From Alistipes sp. UBA928 (GTDB taxonomy: Bacteria; Bacteroidota; Bacteroidia; Bacteroidales; Rikenellaceae), in NCBI GenBank assembly GCA_002293665.1, contig DBDQ01000065.1, positions 2,327 through 22,410 of the forward strand: DNA of 20,084 bases, read 5' to 3'. Numbering within the stretch: position 1 is the first letter of the stretch; every line of letters starts with the position of its first letter. The notes beneath the pieces were generated by a model. That model did not search any database and had not been told where the DNA came from. It saw only the letters and a program-made list of their open reading frames with translations. A program made the position numbers and the translations under genes. Positions 7,309 to 14,984 of this stretch are shown here, piece by piece.

Positions 7309-8445
7309 CTATTCTCCGTACAGGCGGGCTCTGAAGCCATACTCGCCATTGTCATCGGAGTAGGCTCTTACCCTGGCCAGGTATCTTTTGCCGCGCTCTA
7401 CTTCCTGCATGATACGGGCGTTGGTATCCTCGCCGCTGTCATCGTCCGAAGCGATCTTTTCGTATGTCTCGGCGTCGTACAACTCCAATACGAGATCTAT
7501 CGAGCCGTAGGTCTCCATGACCAACATGCCGTTGGAGTCGGGAGTCAGCAGGAAGAGATCGCGGCCGCTGCCGAGTCTCTGCCTCACTGTCTCGGCGGCG
7601 TTTACATTTCCGAGCGCGTATGGAATGGGGTCGCCCAGGCTTTCAGAGCTGACCTCAAATCCGTATGAGCCGGTTCTTTCGGATGAATATCCTTTCACTT
7701 CCGCGATATACCTCTTTTCCGGCCGGAGAAAGTATCTGATCAGGGCGTTGGTGTCATCACCGTCGTCGTCGTTCGAGGCGAGCTCTTCGCGTGTGTCGGC
7801 GTCGTAAAGGGTCAAGTAGGTGTCGGTTTCGCCAGTGGTTTTGATCACCATACTTGAGGCAGTGTCGGTCTCGATAAGGAACCAGTCGTGGTCACCGGAG
7901 TGTATGGTGCGGTGCATCGGCACATCCATGCTGTACGTTACGGGAGCCTCCCAGCTGTCGGTCTCCCATTCGTCGGCCATAACGGAGGATGATGAACTGC
8001 TGCTGTCGCCGCTGCCGGAAGAGAGCATCGCTGTGATGCTCCGGTTCATTGCTAAATCCGTCCTGATCTGCGAAACCAAAGCATTATTTTCCCTACGCAC
8101 AAGGCGGGTGTAGACCCTCAGGAGTTCGCCGATGCGGACTATATCGCCCGAGATCACCCATTGGGCGCCGCCGCCCGACGCCAGTGTGAACGAGCGGATG
8201 GGAATGTCTGCGAGTTCACCTGTTAGTTGGTTGACGAGATAGGAGCTGAACGGAGTGCTGCCGTTCATGTAGGTGAATTGGCCGACAACCACTGTTGTGG
8301 CTCTCTCTGCGGTAAGTTTCCTTGCCAGTTCAGCCGACAGGGATTTGATGGCGTTGTCGGTTTGTTGGAGTTCTTCAACGGTGGTTTGTGCACGCAGCGC
8401 CCCGGAAAGCGCTACGAAAATTGCGAAAAATATGAACTTTTTCAT
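7309..8445 (-). CDS. Secreted protein with an N-terminal FlgO/LpoB-like domain and two PPC domains
   Basis: 378 aa from the ATG at 8445, which opens a clear signal peptide (MKKFIFFAIFVALSGALRAQ, cleavage near residue 20). Residues about 28-135 have the pattern of FlgO/CsgG/LpoB-like domains, with VVVGQFTYMNGSTPFSSYLV and later WVISGDIVRIGELLRVYTRLV. This part is assigned by general pattern only. A serine-rich linker (about 142-154) leads to two PPC (bacterial pre-peptidase C-terminal) beta-sandwich repeats, about 180-268 and 280-376. They are diverged copies, e.g. LYDADTREELASNDDDG and LYDAETYEKIASDDDSG, with acidic loops that may bind calcium. No catalytic domain is seen. It probably acts in the periplasm or at the surface. 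It is encoded against the arginine genes and is likely independent of them. Confidence 0.7.
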   Translation of the reverse strand: MKKFIFFAIFVALSGALRAQTTVEELQQTDNAIKSLSAELARKLTAERATTVVVGQFTYMNGSTPFSSYLVNQLTGELADIPIRSFTLASGGGAQWVISGDIVRIGELLRVYTRLVRRENNALVSQIRTDLAMNRSITAMLSSGSGDSSSSSSSVMADEWETDSWEAPVTYSMDVPMHRTIHSGDHDWFLIETDTASSMVIKTTGETDTYLTLYDADTREELASNDDDGDDTNALIRYFLRPEKRYIAEVKGYSSERTGSYGFEVSSESLGDPIPYALGNVNAAETVRQRLGSGRDLFLLTPDSNGMLVMETYGSIDLVLELYDAETYEKIASDDDSGEDTNARIMQEVERGKRYLARVRAYSDDNGEYGFRARLYGE

Positions 8446-8483
8446 AGAATTAAGTAGGGGGTTTTTGATTAAAAATATCAGGA

Positions 8484-8515
8484 CAATGTTAAGCATAATA
8501 GGCGACACTTGCAAA
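8484..8515 (-). promoter_or_regulatory. Promoter for the PPC-domain gene
   Basis: On the minus strand TTTG (8515-8512), 20 bp, then TAACATTG (8491-8484), one mismatch from TAnnTTTG. It lies 38 bp before the ATG. Its -33 box abuts that of the divergent argC promoter. Confidence 0.5.
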
Positions 8516-8541
8516 TTTTCGGTAGAAAATCCCTACCTTTG
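8509..8541 (+). promoter_or_regulatory. Promoter for argC
   Basis: TACCTTTG at 8534-8541 matches TAnnTTTG, with TTG at 8509-8511 upstream (spacer 22, slightly long). The argC ATG is 26 bp downstream. This indicates argC-argD-argB has its own promoter, separate from argG. Confidence 0.6.
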
Positions 8542-8567
8542 CTCTTTATCTAACATATCATTTGGTC

Positions 8568-9596
8568 ATGGTGAAAAAAGTGGGAATAATCGGCGGTGCG
8601 GGGTATACCGGCGGCGAGGCGATACGAATTTTGTTGAACCACCCGGGGGTGGAGCTTGCCTTTGTGCAGAGCGCGTCGAACGCCGGGAATTTGCTGTCGG
8701 ATGTGCATACCGACCTTGTGGGCGACACGGAGATGCGTTTTTCGGCCGAGGCGGTGGGTGAGGATGGTTCCGGGGCCGATGTGCTTATAATCTGCGCGGG
8801 TCATGGCGATGCGCGCAGGTGGCTGGAGGCCAACCCGGTGGCGGCGGACGCGAAGATCGTCGATCTTAGTCAGGATTTTCGACTCGGCCGGAACGCCGGC
8901 AACGAATTTAGCTACGCAAAAAGTGATGGCGGCGGTATCGGCGTGCGACGGTTTGTTTACGGCCTTCCCGAGATGAACCGCGCGAAGATCGCGGCGGCCG
9001 ACAGCATTGCCAATCCCGGTTGTTTTGCCACCTGTCTGCAATTAGGAATGCTTCCGTTGGCGGCGGCTGGTCTGCTGACAGGAGATGTGCATATCTCAGC
9101 CACAACCGGCTCGACCGGTGCGGGCCAAAAGCCGACAGCCTCGACCCACTTCAGTTGGCGGGCGAACAACCTGTCGGCGTACAAGGCTTTCGACCACCAG
9201 CATCTTCATGAGATAGGGGAGAGTATCCTCGGTTTGCAGCCGGGGTGGGATGGTGAAATCCTGTTCATTCCTACCCGCGGGGCCTTTACGCGCGGTATTT
9301 TCGCCACGATCTATACCGACAGCGAGTTGAGTGCCGCGCAGGCTGTTGAGTTGTACCGTGAGTTTTATCGCGATGCCGTGTTTACTCATGTGAGTGATCG
9401 CCCGCTCGACCTCAAACAGGTGGTGAACACCAACAAGTGCCTTGTGAGGGTCGAGAAGCACGGCTCGAAGCTGTTGATCACCAGCATGATAGACAATCTG
9501 CTGAAAGGCGCCAGCGGTCAGGCCGTGCAGAATATGAACCTGATGTTGGGCCTCGACGAACGCGCCGGCCTGAGGCTCAAAGCCACTGCGTTCTAA
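8568..9596 (+). CDS. argC: N-acyl-gamma-glutamyl-phosphate reductase
   Basis: 342 aa. ArgC reduces N-acylglutamyl phosphate with NADPH to the semialdehyde, third step of arginine synthesis. The N-terminal Rossmann motif GIIGGAGYTGGE (6-17), the catalytic cysteine C152 in ANPGCFATC, the segment STGAGQKPT and HLHEIGE further on identify it. The frame opens at a TTG at 8562, but the ATG at 8568 fits the family N-terminus (MVKKVGIIGG). The type is the longer ArgC with an SxDFR segment (SQDFRLG, 101-107). The gene is first in the rightward group argC-argD-argB and has its own promoter upstream. In many Bacteroidales it follows argG directly; here an opposing gene lies between. Confidence 0.96.
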   Translation: MVKKVGIIGGAGYTGGEAIRILLNHPGVELAFVQSASNAGNLLSDVHTDLVGDTEMRFSAEAVGEDGSGADVLIICAGHGDARRWLEANPVAADAKIVDLSQDFRLGRNAGNEFSYAKSDGGGIGVRRFVYGLPEMNRAKIAAADSIANPGCFATCLQLGMLPLAAAGLLTGDVHISATTGSTGAGQKPTASTHFSWRANNLSAYKAFDHQHLHEIGESILGLQPGWDGEILFIPTRGAFTRGIFATIYTDSELSAAQAVELYREFYRDAVFTHVSDRPLDLKQVVNTNKCLVRVEKHGSKLLITSMIDNLLKGASGQAVQNMNLMLGLDERAGLRLKATAF

Positions 9597-9624
9597 CCCA
9601 CCGATCTTTGACTACAAAGCCTAT

Positions 9625-9768
9625 ATGGGCGGTGCGATCGTGCTGTTGCTCGGCTATTCTGTTACGAAAGTGGATTGGTCTGCTGAAATTTTTCAAGGAG
9701 GAGAAAGAGGATTCTCCGAAGATGAGATGGACGACGAAATAAATGATGAAATAAAAGATTTATTATGA
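9625..9768 (+). CDS. Possible 47-residue small protein between argC and argD
   Basis: Not recognised. An ATG at 9625 opens 47 codons whose TGA (9766-9768) overlaps the argD ATG as ATGA, an arrangement typical of translational coupling. The product has a short hydrophobic stretch (GGAIVLLLGYSV, about 2-13), then a glycine-rich part and a very acidic tail (EDEMDDEINDEIKDLL). The frame stays open upstream to 9574 within the end of argC but has no start there. There is no Shine-Dalgarno sequence, which is not unusual in this phylum. GATCTTTG at 9603-9610 is one base off a -7 box. It could be a true leader-type small ORF, a remnant of a longer gene, or chance. The hydrophobic stretch is too short for a secure membrane span. 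Confidence 0.4.
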   Translation: MGGAIVLLLGYSVTKVDWSAEIFQGGERGFSEDEMDDEINDEIKDLL

Positions 9769-10916
9769 AGATGTTCGATGTTTACTCGGTGCACGATGTT
9801 TCGATCGTGACGGGTCGCGGGTCGTGGGTTTACGACGCAAAAGGGGACAAATATCTCGACATGTACGGCGGCCATGCCGTCATCTCGGTCGGCCACTCGA
9901 ATCCCGACTATGTGGAGGCGGTGACGGGTCAGTTGGGGCGCCTCGGTTTCTATTCCAACTCGGTGGTTATAAGCCAGCAAGCCGAGCTTGCCGAGGCTCT
10001 CGGGAGTGTTTCGGGACTTGGTGGCGATTGGCAGCTTTTTCTCTGTAACAGCGGTGCTGAGGCCAACGAGAACGCGCTGAAACTCGCGTCGTTCCACACA
10101 GGGAGGCGAAAAGTGATTTCGGTGGGCGGCGCGTTTCACGGACGCACCTCGCTGGCAGTTGCGGCGACCGACAACCCGAGCATCGTCGCTCCGATCAATG
10201 AGAGTAACAATGTGATATTCACGACGTTCAACGACCTTAATGCGCTCGAACAGGCGTTTGCTACGGCGGCTTCCGATGGTGGGGTTGCGGCGGTGATCGT
10301 CGAGGCGATACAGGGCGTCGCGGGGATCAAGGTCGTGGAAGTCGAATTTCTGCGCGCCGTTCGCAGCCTGTGCGACAAGCACGGTGCGGTCTATATCGCC
10401 GACGAGATACAGTGCGGATGCGGGCGAACGGGGCGCTATTTTGCGACCGATTGGGCTGATATTCGGGCAGACATATACACGATGGCGAAGGGTATTGGCA
10501 ATGGCTTCCCGATGGGTGCGCTTGCCATTGCGCCCCACATCAAGCCGCGAAAAGGGATGCTCGGCACAACTTTTGGAGGCAACCAGTTGGCTTGCGTTGC
10601 GGCGACGGCTGTGGCGTGTGTCATCGAGCGTGACGGGCTGATGAACAACGCTTTCGAGGTTGGCGAATATCTGATGAGCGAACTGCGTAAAATTCACGGC
10701 ATCAGAGAGGTACGTGGTCGCGGCCTGATGATAGGCATTGAGCTTAATCCCGATTTTGAGAGTGTTGCTACCAAGTTGTTGTTCGGTCAGCATGTGTTCG
10801 TAGGCACGGCCTCGGGTGGTCGCGTGATCCGGTTGCTGCCTGCGCTGAATGTGTCGCGTGCTGAAGCCGATGTGGCCCTTGCTGCTATTCGCAAGGTGTT
10901 GACACCTAGTTGTTGA
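9765..10916 (+). CDS. argD: N-acylornithine aminotransferase
   Basis: 383 aa, class-III PLP-dependent aminotransferase. It converts the N-acyl semialdehyde to N-acylornithine with glutamate as donor. Visible: YLDMYGGHAV near the N-terminus, NSGAEANENALKLA (95-108) binding the cofactor phosphate, FHGRTS (124-129), D213 in IADEIQCGCGRTG contacting the pyridine nitrogen, and the PLP lysine K242 in MAKGIGNGFPMGA. Length and gene neighbours (argC before, argB after) favour ArgD over other class-III enzymes. Whether the substrate is acetyl- or succinyl-ornithine is not shown. The start ATG overlaps the stop of a possible small ORF. The 184 bp after it hold a periodic repeat array. Confidence 0.94.
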   Translation: MKMFDVYSVHDVSIVTGRGSWVYDAKGDKYLDMYGGHAVISVGHSNPDYVEAVTGQLGRLGFYSNSVVISQQAELAEALGSVSGLGGDWQLFLCNSGAEANENALKLASFHTGRRKVISVGGAFHGRTSLAVAATDNPSIVAPINESNNVIFTTFNDLNALEQAFATAASDGGVAAVIVEAIQGVAGIKVVEVEFLRAVRSLCDKHGAVYIADEIQCGCGRTGRYFATDWADIRADIYTMAKGIGNGFPMGALAIAPHIKPRKGMLGTTFGGNQLACVAATAVACVIERDGLMNNAFEVGEYLMSELRKIHGIREVRGRGLMIGIELNPDFESVATKLLFGQHVFVGTASGGRVIRLLPALNVSRAEADVALAAIRKVLTPSC

Positions 10917-11063
10917 ATAGCTGTTGACGCGTTGTTGGAAACCGTCGATAGCTGTTGATAACCATTGCCGATTGTGGAAGACCTGTGGATGACTGTCGAT
11001 AACTGTTGATAATTGCTTGGGAACAGCCGGAAACTGTAAATAATTGTTGATAACTGTCGGTTG
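10911..11063 (+). repeat. Array of degenerate TGTTGATAAC decamers, DnaA-box-like, 10/41-bp period
   Basis: Exact TGTTGATAA at 10953, 11004 and 11045; TGTCGATAA at 10994; near matches CGTCGATAG 10943, TGTGGATGA 10984, TGTAAATAA 11035, TGTTGAATA 10911, TGTTGACGC 10922. Starts fall 10 or 31 bp apart, and a 41-bp higher period links 10943/10984, 10953/10994/11035 and 11004/11045. The reverse complement TTATCAACA is one base from the DnaA box TTATCCACA. It covers the argD-argB gap, followed at 11071-11100 by an AT-rich stretch. One more exact copy lies in argB at 11133. Too short and degenerate for CRISPR. Function unknown: DnaA-binding cluster, other protein-binding array, or a decayed minisatellite. 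Confidence 0.75.
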
Positions 11064-11100
11064 GTGTGAGTTAATATATTGATTTATAAGCGATAAACAA

Positions 11101-11907
11101 ATGTTGAAAATTGTAAAAATAGGCGGTAACATTGTTGATAACCCCGCAAAATTGCAGGCGTTTTTGGCCGATTTCGCCGCGCTCGAGGGCGACAAGATAC
11201 TCGTCCACGGCGGCGGGAAAGTGGCCACGGCCATATCGGCGGCGCTCGGCATCGAGACGACCATGATCGACGGCCGCCGAGTCACCGACGCCCGAACGCT
11301 CGAGGTGGTGGCGATGGTCTACAACGGCATCAACAAACAGATTGTTAGCGCATTGCATGGTCTCGGATGCAACGCTGTAGGGCTGTGCGGAGCCGACGGA
11401 CGGCTGATCGTTTCGCGGCGCCGGGCTCCCGAGCCTGTCGATTACGGGTTCGTGGGCGATCCTGTCACGGTCAACAGCGGGTTTGCGCGGCAGCTGATCG
11501 CCGCGGGCCACACGCTTGTCGTCGCCCCGATAACTCTCGACGTCGATACGGGCGGACTTCTCAACACGAATGCCGACACGGTTGCTCAAACTATTGCTGT
11601 CGCAATGTCTTTATTTTCAACAGAAAATGCCGCGTCGGAGCTTGTTTATTGTTTTGAAAAACAGGGCGTTATGCTCGATGTGGACGATGACACCTCGGTG
11701 ATTCCCTATATAGACAGGGCGCATTTCGCTGAACTGAAATCTTCAGGCGCCGTTCACAGCGGCATGCTGCCCAAGCTCGAAAATGCTTTTCGCGCGCTCG
11801 ACGAAGGGGTCGGCCGGGTGGTGATCTGTGCGGCCGAAAACATCGCGAAACCGGGCTACGGTGGCACGACGATTGGCCGGAATCGGAACGCCGACGGCAG
11901 ATTTTGA
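11101..11907 (+). CDS. argB: N-acylglutamate kinase
   Basis: 268 aa, amino acid kinase family. ArgB phosphorylates N-acylglutamate with ATP, second step of arginine synthesis. The N-terminal VKIGGN (5-10), ILVHGGGK (33-40), GRRVTDARTLEVV and the later NADTVAQTIA segment are the family's substrate and nucleotide sites. The C-terminal GMLPKLENAFRALDEG matches the usual GGMIPKI region. Start is the ATG at 11101; no good Shine-Dalgarno sequence or -7 box is seen, so transcription probably comes through from argC-argD. The upstream gap carries the TGTTGATAAC array, and one further copy of that nonamer lies in codons 11-14. nnr follows 35 bp after the stop. Confidence 0.95.
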   Translation: MLKIVKIGGNIVDNPAKLQAFLADFAALEGDKILVHGGGKVATAISAALGIETTMIDGRRVTDARTLEVVAMVYNGINKQIVSALHGLGCNAVGLCGADGRLIVSRRRAPEPVDYGFVGDPVTVNSGFARQLIAAGHTLVVAPITLDVDTGGLLNTNADTVAQTIAVAMSLFSTENAASELVYCFEKQGVMLDVDDDTSVIPYIDRAHFAELKSSGAVHSGMLPKLENAFRALDEGVGRVVICAAENIAKPGYGGTTIGRNRNADGRF

Positions 11908-11942
11908 GTTTCTGCTAAAAACAATGCTTTCAGTTGTGGATT

Positions 11943-13505
11943 ATGAAAATACTGACAGGCAGACAGATACGCGAGGCCGATAGGGCAACAATCGAGCGCG
12001 AACCCATCTCGTCACTCGATCTGATGGAACGCGCGGCTGCAGGAATCGCCCGGTGGATCGCGGCGAATGTCGATGACGCCAGCCGGTTGCTATTTTGCTG
12101 TGGCAAAGGCGGTAACGGTGGTGACGGACTCGCCGTGGCGCGTATTTTGGCGACGTCGGGGTACGAGTGTGCGGTCTTTTTGGCGGCTGCTCCCGGCGAG
12201 TTTTCCGACGACGCGCGGGCGAATCTTGCATGCCTGCCACAAAGTGTAAAGGTCTTCGATGTAACGGCTGAACATCCTGATATTGAGCCTGATGCGGTAT
12301 TGATAGATGCCTTGTTGGGTGTTGGTGTTGCGGGCAAAGTGCGAGAACCGGTGTGTGGTATCATCGAATGGATCAACTCACTGTCTAACAGTGTGATTTC
12401 CATAGACATACCTTCAGGAATGCAGACGGAGTGGGGGAGTGCCGACTCCGGGAATCACTGCATTATCCGTGCCGGGACGACTCTCACGATAGGTTTCCCA
12501 AAGTTGGCCATGTTGCTGCCAGAGACGGGCGAATATACTGGTAATGTGATGGTTATCCCTATCGGGCTTGACGAGGAATACCTCGATGCCACCGCCACAC
12601 CGTTTTATTATATAACGCGAGAGTGGGTCGACGGCCTGCGGAAGCCGCGCACAAAGTTCTCACACAAAGGCGATTATGGGCACGCGCTACTGGTGGGTGG
12701 TTCGGCCGCCATGCCCGGAGCCGCGATCCTTGCCGTGGGCGGTGCATTGCGCTCCGGATGCGGTTTGGTCACGGCGCATATTCCTAAAAATGAGCGATTT
12801 GCTCTCACTGCAAACCATCCGTCGGCCATGTTGAGCCTCGATGAAGGTGGCTGTTTCACGGCGTTGCCCACTGCCCTCGAGCGATTCTCGGCGATCGGGG
12901 TAGGCCCCGGGCTTGGTCGCGATCCAAAAACCGTTGACGCTCTTCGGAAATTGCTTGCCGCAGTATCGTCTCCGCATGATAAAAACCTGTCGGTTCCGCT
13001 CCGGGAAATCCCATTGGTACTGGATGCCGACGCGCTGAATATCGTTGCTGAAAATCCTGATTTGCAATCTTTTATCCCCTCGGGTTCGGTGTTGACACCT
13101 CATCCGGGCGAATTACGAAGGTTGGTCGGCGAGTGGCGCACAGATAAAGAAAAGTTGGAAAAAGCGTCGACTTTGGCGCGCGAGACCCGTAGCATTGTTA
13201 TAGTAAAGGGCGCACACTCAGTAGTTTGCACTCCCGATGGCCGGTTCTTGTTCAACTCGACCGGTACTCCCGGCATGGCAAAAGGAGGCTGTGGTGATGT
13301 GCTCACGGGTTTGATAACCGGGCTGATGGCCCGTGGATTCGATGCCGAAACAGCCTCCATAACAGGTGTTTATCTCCACGGCAGGGCAGGGGAGAGGGCA
13401 GCCCGAAGATATGGTGAGGAGGCGATGAACGCCGGCGATCTCGCAAAATTTTTACAACCTGCGAAAAATTCGTATCTTCGTACTCGCAGAAAAAGTTTCG
13501 ATTGA
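11943..13505 (+). CDS. nnr: Bifunctional NAD(P)H-hydrate epimerase / ADP-dependent dehydratase
   Basis: 520 aa. It repairs damaged hydrated NADH and NADPH: the N-terminal YjeF_N domain epimerises R- and S-NAD(P)HX, and the C-terminal carbohydrate-kinase-like domain dehydrates S-NAD(P)HX using ADP. Seen: LTGRQIREADRATI at the start, GKGGNGGDGL at 54-63, IDIPSG in the first domain; KGDYGHALLVGGS, GVGPGLGRD, LDADALN, LTPHPGEL and GMAKGGCGDVLTGL in the second. The full length fits the fused form. The ATG at 11943 is preferred over an in-frame TTG at 11934. The final residues (about SYLRTRRKSFD) read through a candidate promoter for the next gene. It is downstream of argB, possibly co-transcribed, with no pathway link. 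Confidence 0.95.
   Translation: MKILTGRQIREADRATIEREPISSLDLMERAAAGIARWIAANVDDASRLLFCCGKGGNGGDGLAVARILATSGYECAVFLAAAPGEFSDDARANLACLPQSVKVFDVTAEHPDIEPDAVLIDALLGVGVAGKVREPVCGIIEWINSLSNSVISIDIPSGMQTEWGSADSGNHCIIRAGTTLTIGFPKLAMLLPETGEYTGNVMVIPIGLDEEYLDATATPFYYITREWVDGLRKPRTKFSHKGDYGHALLVGGSAAMPGAAILAVGGALRSGCGLVTAHIPKNERFALTANHPSAMLSLDEGGCFTALPTALERFSAIGVGPGLGRDPKTVDALRKLLAAVSSPHDKNLSVPLREIPLVLDADALNIVAENPDLQSFIPSGSVLTPHPGELRRLVGEWRTDKEKLEKASTLARETRSIVIVKGAHSVVCTPDGRFLFNSTGTPGMAKGGCGDVLTGLITGLMARGFDAETASITGVYLHGRAGERAARRYGEEAMNAGDLAKFLQPAKNSYLRTRRKSFD
13473..13480 (+). promoter_or_regulatory. Candidate -7 box inside the end of nnr
   Basis: TATCTTCG, one base off TAnnTTTG, with TTTT 20 bp upstream. 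It would give the small gene at 13544 its own message with a leader of about 55 nt. The bases around it (AAAATTCGTATCTT) resemble the ileS/GNAT promoter region. Confidence 0.4.
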
Positions 13506-13543
13506 CAACTAAAACAAACTAAAACGCTTAAACACAGATAATT

Positions 13544-13828
13544 ATGGCAAGTCTGAGAATGCTCAAACGGGATATTGACTACCTGCTGGACGAGGTGGTG
13601 ACTGACAGTTATCTTTCGCTCTACTTCCATCCCGAGCACAAAGATGCGATCGTGGGGGTGATACGCGATGCTGTTGATCTTCGTAATTCACTCTATGACA
13701 GAGCGAACCATCCGATCGAGAAGAAGAGCGGAAGTCTTGTTCGCAAGCACTATGCGGCGGTGCGTCGCGACATGTTCGACGGTATCGACCGTCTTTTCAT
13801 CCGTCTGAGCGAGGTTGGAAAGGACTGA
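13544..13828 (+). CDS. Small helical protein of unknown function
   Basis: 94 aa, not assigned to a named family. It starts MASLRMLKRDIDYLLDEVV and looks almost wholly alpha-helical: three or four amphipathic helices with many charged residues, no signal peptide, membrane span or cysteine, so probably cytoplasmic. I have an impression of similar short proteins in Bacteroidales with the same LKRDIDYL...EVV..SYL start, but cannot name a function. It has a candidate promoter in the end of nnr, and a strong terminator 58 bp after its stop, which suggests a short, possibly well expressed, monocistronic message. Start ATG at 13544 follows an A-rich stretch (AAACACAGATAATT), as is common for highly translated genes in this phylum. 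Confidence 0.7.
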   Translation: MASLRMLKRDIDYLLDEVVTDSYLSLYFHPEHKDAIVGVIRDAVDLRNSLYDRANHPIEKKSGSLVRKHYAAVRRDMFDGIDRLFIRLSEVGKD

Positions 13829-13886
13829 ACCCTACCGGGCCTAATCTAACTTAACTGAACACCGGCGTGGTGAGTTGAATCACGCG

Positions 13887-13914
13887 AAATACCTCCTGTT
13901 GGAGGTATTTTGTT
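13887..13914 (+). terminator. Terminator after the small helical protein
   Basis: Perfect 10-bp stem AAATACCTCC (13887-13896) / GGAGGTATTT (13901-13910), tetraloop TGTT, then TGTTGTG. It ends the message from 13544. Confidence 0.9.
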
Positions 13915-14436
13915 GTGTATCGCCATATGCACATGTGCTTTATTTTTTTTATTACATTAAATGCAAAATGAAGATAAAATATTTTTTATATGGCGTCTGT
14001 TTGTGTGTGATTTTTGATTGTTTCGGAATGTAAAGTTCGAGGAAGATATTATTTATAGTTTACCATAGATTGTAATTATGGCTTTGCTGTTTATTGTCAC
14101 TCTATTTTTCGAAAAAATTAAAAATCAGCAGTTTAGATAAGTGGCGACTTGATGGAGAAATATGTATTTAATGTTGTGTCTGTTTGTAAAATAATGGACA
14201 TTGTGGTGAATGATGAAGTAAAAAATTAATTAGAAGCGCCGAAAATATCTTACAGCGACATCTGATTCAATTGTCTGCACGTGTTTATTGTGCAATATTG
14301 ACATTATGTTAAATACATGAGGTGTATTATGTCGTACTTGAGCGCCGCTTTTGGTTTGGGAAAATGTGCAACAGCATTTTTCATTATATACGAAGATAAT
14401 ATTATTTTTGCACTCGGTAAAAGAAAATAGAGACCT
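13915..14436. other. AT-rich gap without a convincing gene
   Basis: About 520 bp, clearly richer in A and T than the coding DNA on both sides. I see no frame with plausible codon use on either strand. The only long open frame (14230-14520, minus) is mostly shadow of the GNAT gene. A short inverted repeat AATACA-TGAGG-TGTATT lies at 14312-14328. A TATTTTTG box at 14403-14410 may serve the gene at 14437. Possible readings are a long regulatory leader, a small RNA, or decayed DNA; nothing decides between them. Confidence 0.6.
14403..14410 (+). promoter_or_regulatory. Candidate -7 box for the GNAT gene at 14437
   Basis: TATTTTTG fits TAnnTTTG, 26 bp before the ATG. The region 20 bp upstream is T-rich but lacks a clean TTTG. 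Confidence 0.45.
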
Positions 14437-14934
14437 ATGGATTTCCGCAAAGCCACCACCGACGACTGCGATCTGATCAATTCCATCGCGCGCCAGATTT
14501 GGGCGCCCACCTATGAGCACCTGATGTCGCCCGAGCAGCTTGTCTACATGTTCGACATGATGTACTCGCCCACCAATCTACTGCACGCGATGACCGAAGG
14601 TGGGCAGACTTTCATGATCTTCTCGCACGAGGGACGCGACGTGGGGTATGTGTCGTATGAGACGCTGCCCGACCACGACTTCTATCTCCAGAAGATATAC
14701 CTGTTGCCCACGCTTCAGGGCCGCGGGTCGGGTCGCCGCATGCTCGAGTTGCTGCTCGACCATCTGCGCTCGCTCGATCCTGCCGCCAGGCGCCTGGGGC
14801 TCAACGTCAACCGCCAAAACCTCAAGGCGGTGTGGTTCTATCTGCGCAACGGATTCGAGATCATGCACCGCCGCGATCACCACATAGGAAATGATTACTA
14901 CATGAACGACTATGTGCTCGAACGCGACATCTGA
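14437..14934 (+). CDS. GNAT-family N-acetyltransferase
   Basis: 165 aa, a single complete GNAT domain. The N-terminus MDFRKATTDDCDLINSIA is the usual first strand and helix. Motif A is LQKIYLLPTLQGRGSGRRML, with the acetyl-CoA pyrophosphate loop QGRGSG at 94-99. Motif B follows as NVNRQNLKAVWFYLRNGFE (123-141). The end (HHIGNDYYMNDYVLERDI) is the pattern of enzymes annotated as GNAT acetyltransferases in Bacteroidota, with no known substrate. It would transfer acetyl from acetyl-CoA to an amine, cytoplasmically. It is unrelated in sequence to the GNAT at 5413. It stands after the AT-rich gap with a candidate -7 box, and 50 bp before the membrane protein gene. Confidence 0.9.
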   Translation: MDFRKATTDDCDLINSIARQIWAPTYEHLMSPEQLVYMFDMMYSPTNLLHAMTEGGQTFMIFSHEGRDVGYVSYETLPDHDFYLQKIYLLPTLQGRGSGRRMLELLLDHLRSLDPAARRLGLNVNRQNLKAVWFYLRNGFEIMHRRDHHIGNDYYMNDYVLERDI

Positions 14935-14984
14935 AACAACAATACTACTATAACTTTTTTTAACTAATCCCCCAAATTTTTATC

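Noticed and set aside
10911..11063. CRISPR array
   Set aside because: Units are 10 bp and degenerate, with no conserved 25-40 bp repeat, no unique spacers and no cas gene nearby.
9693..11285. Minus-strand open frame of 530 codons opposite argD and argB
   Set aside because: It is antisense to argD over its full length and runs through the decamer array, which gives repeated STVI-like peptides. Codon use and lack of a recognisable protein point to a shadow frame.
13829..13886. tRNA or small RNA gene after the small helical protein
   Set aside because: No cloverleaf or conserved T-loop sequence can be found; only the terminator hairpin is clear.
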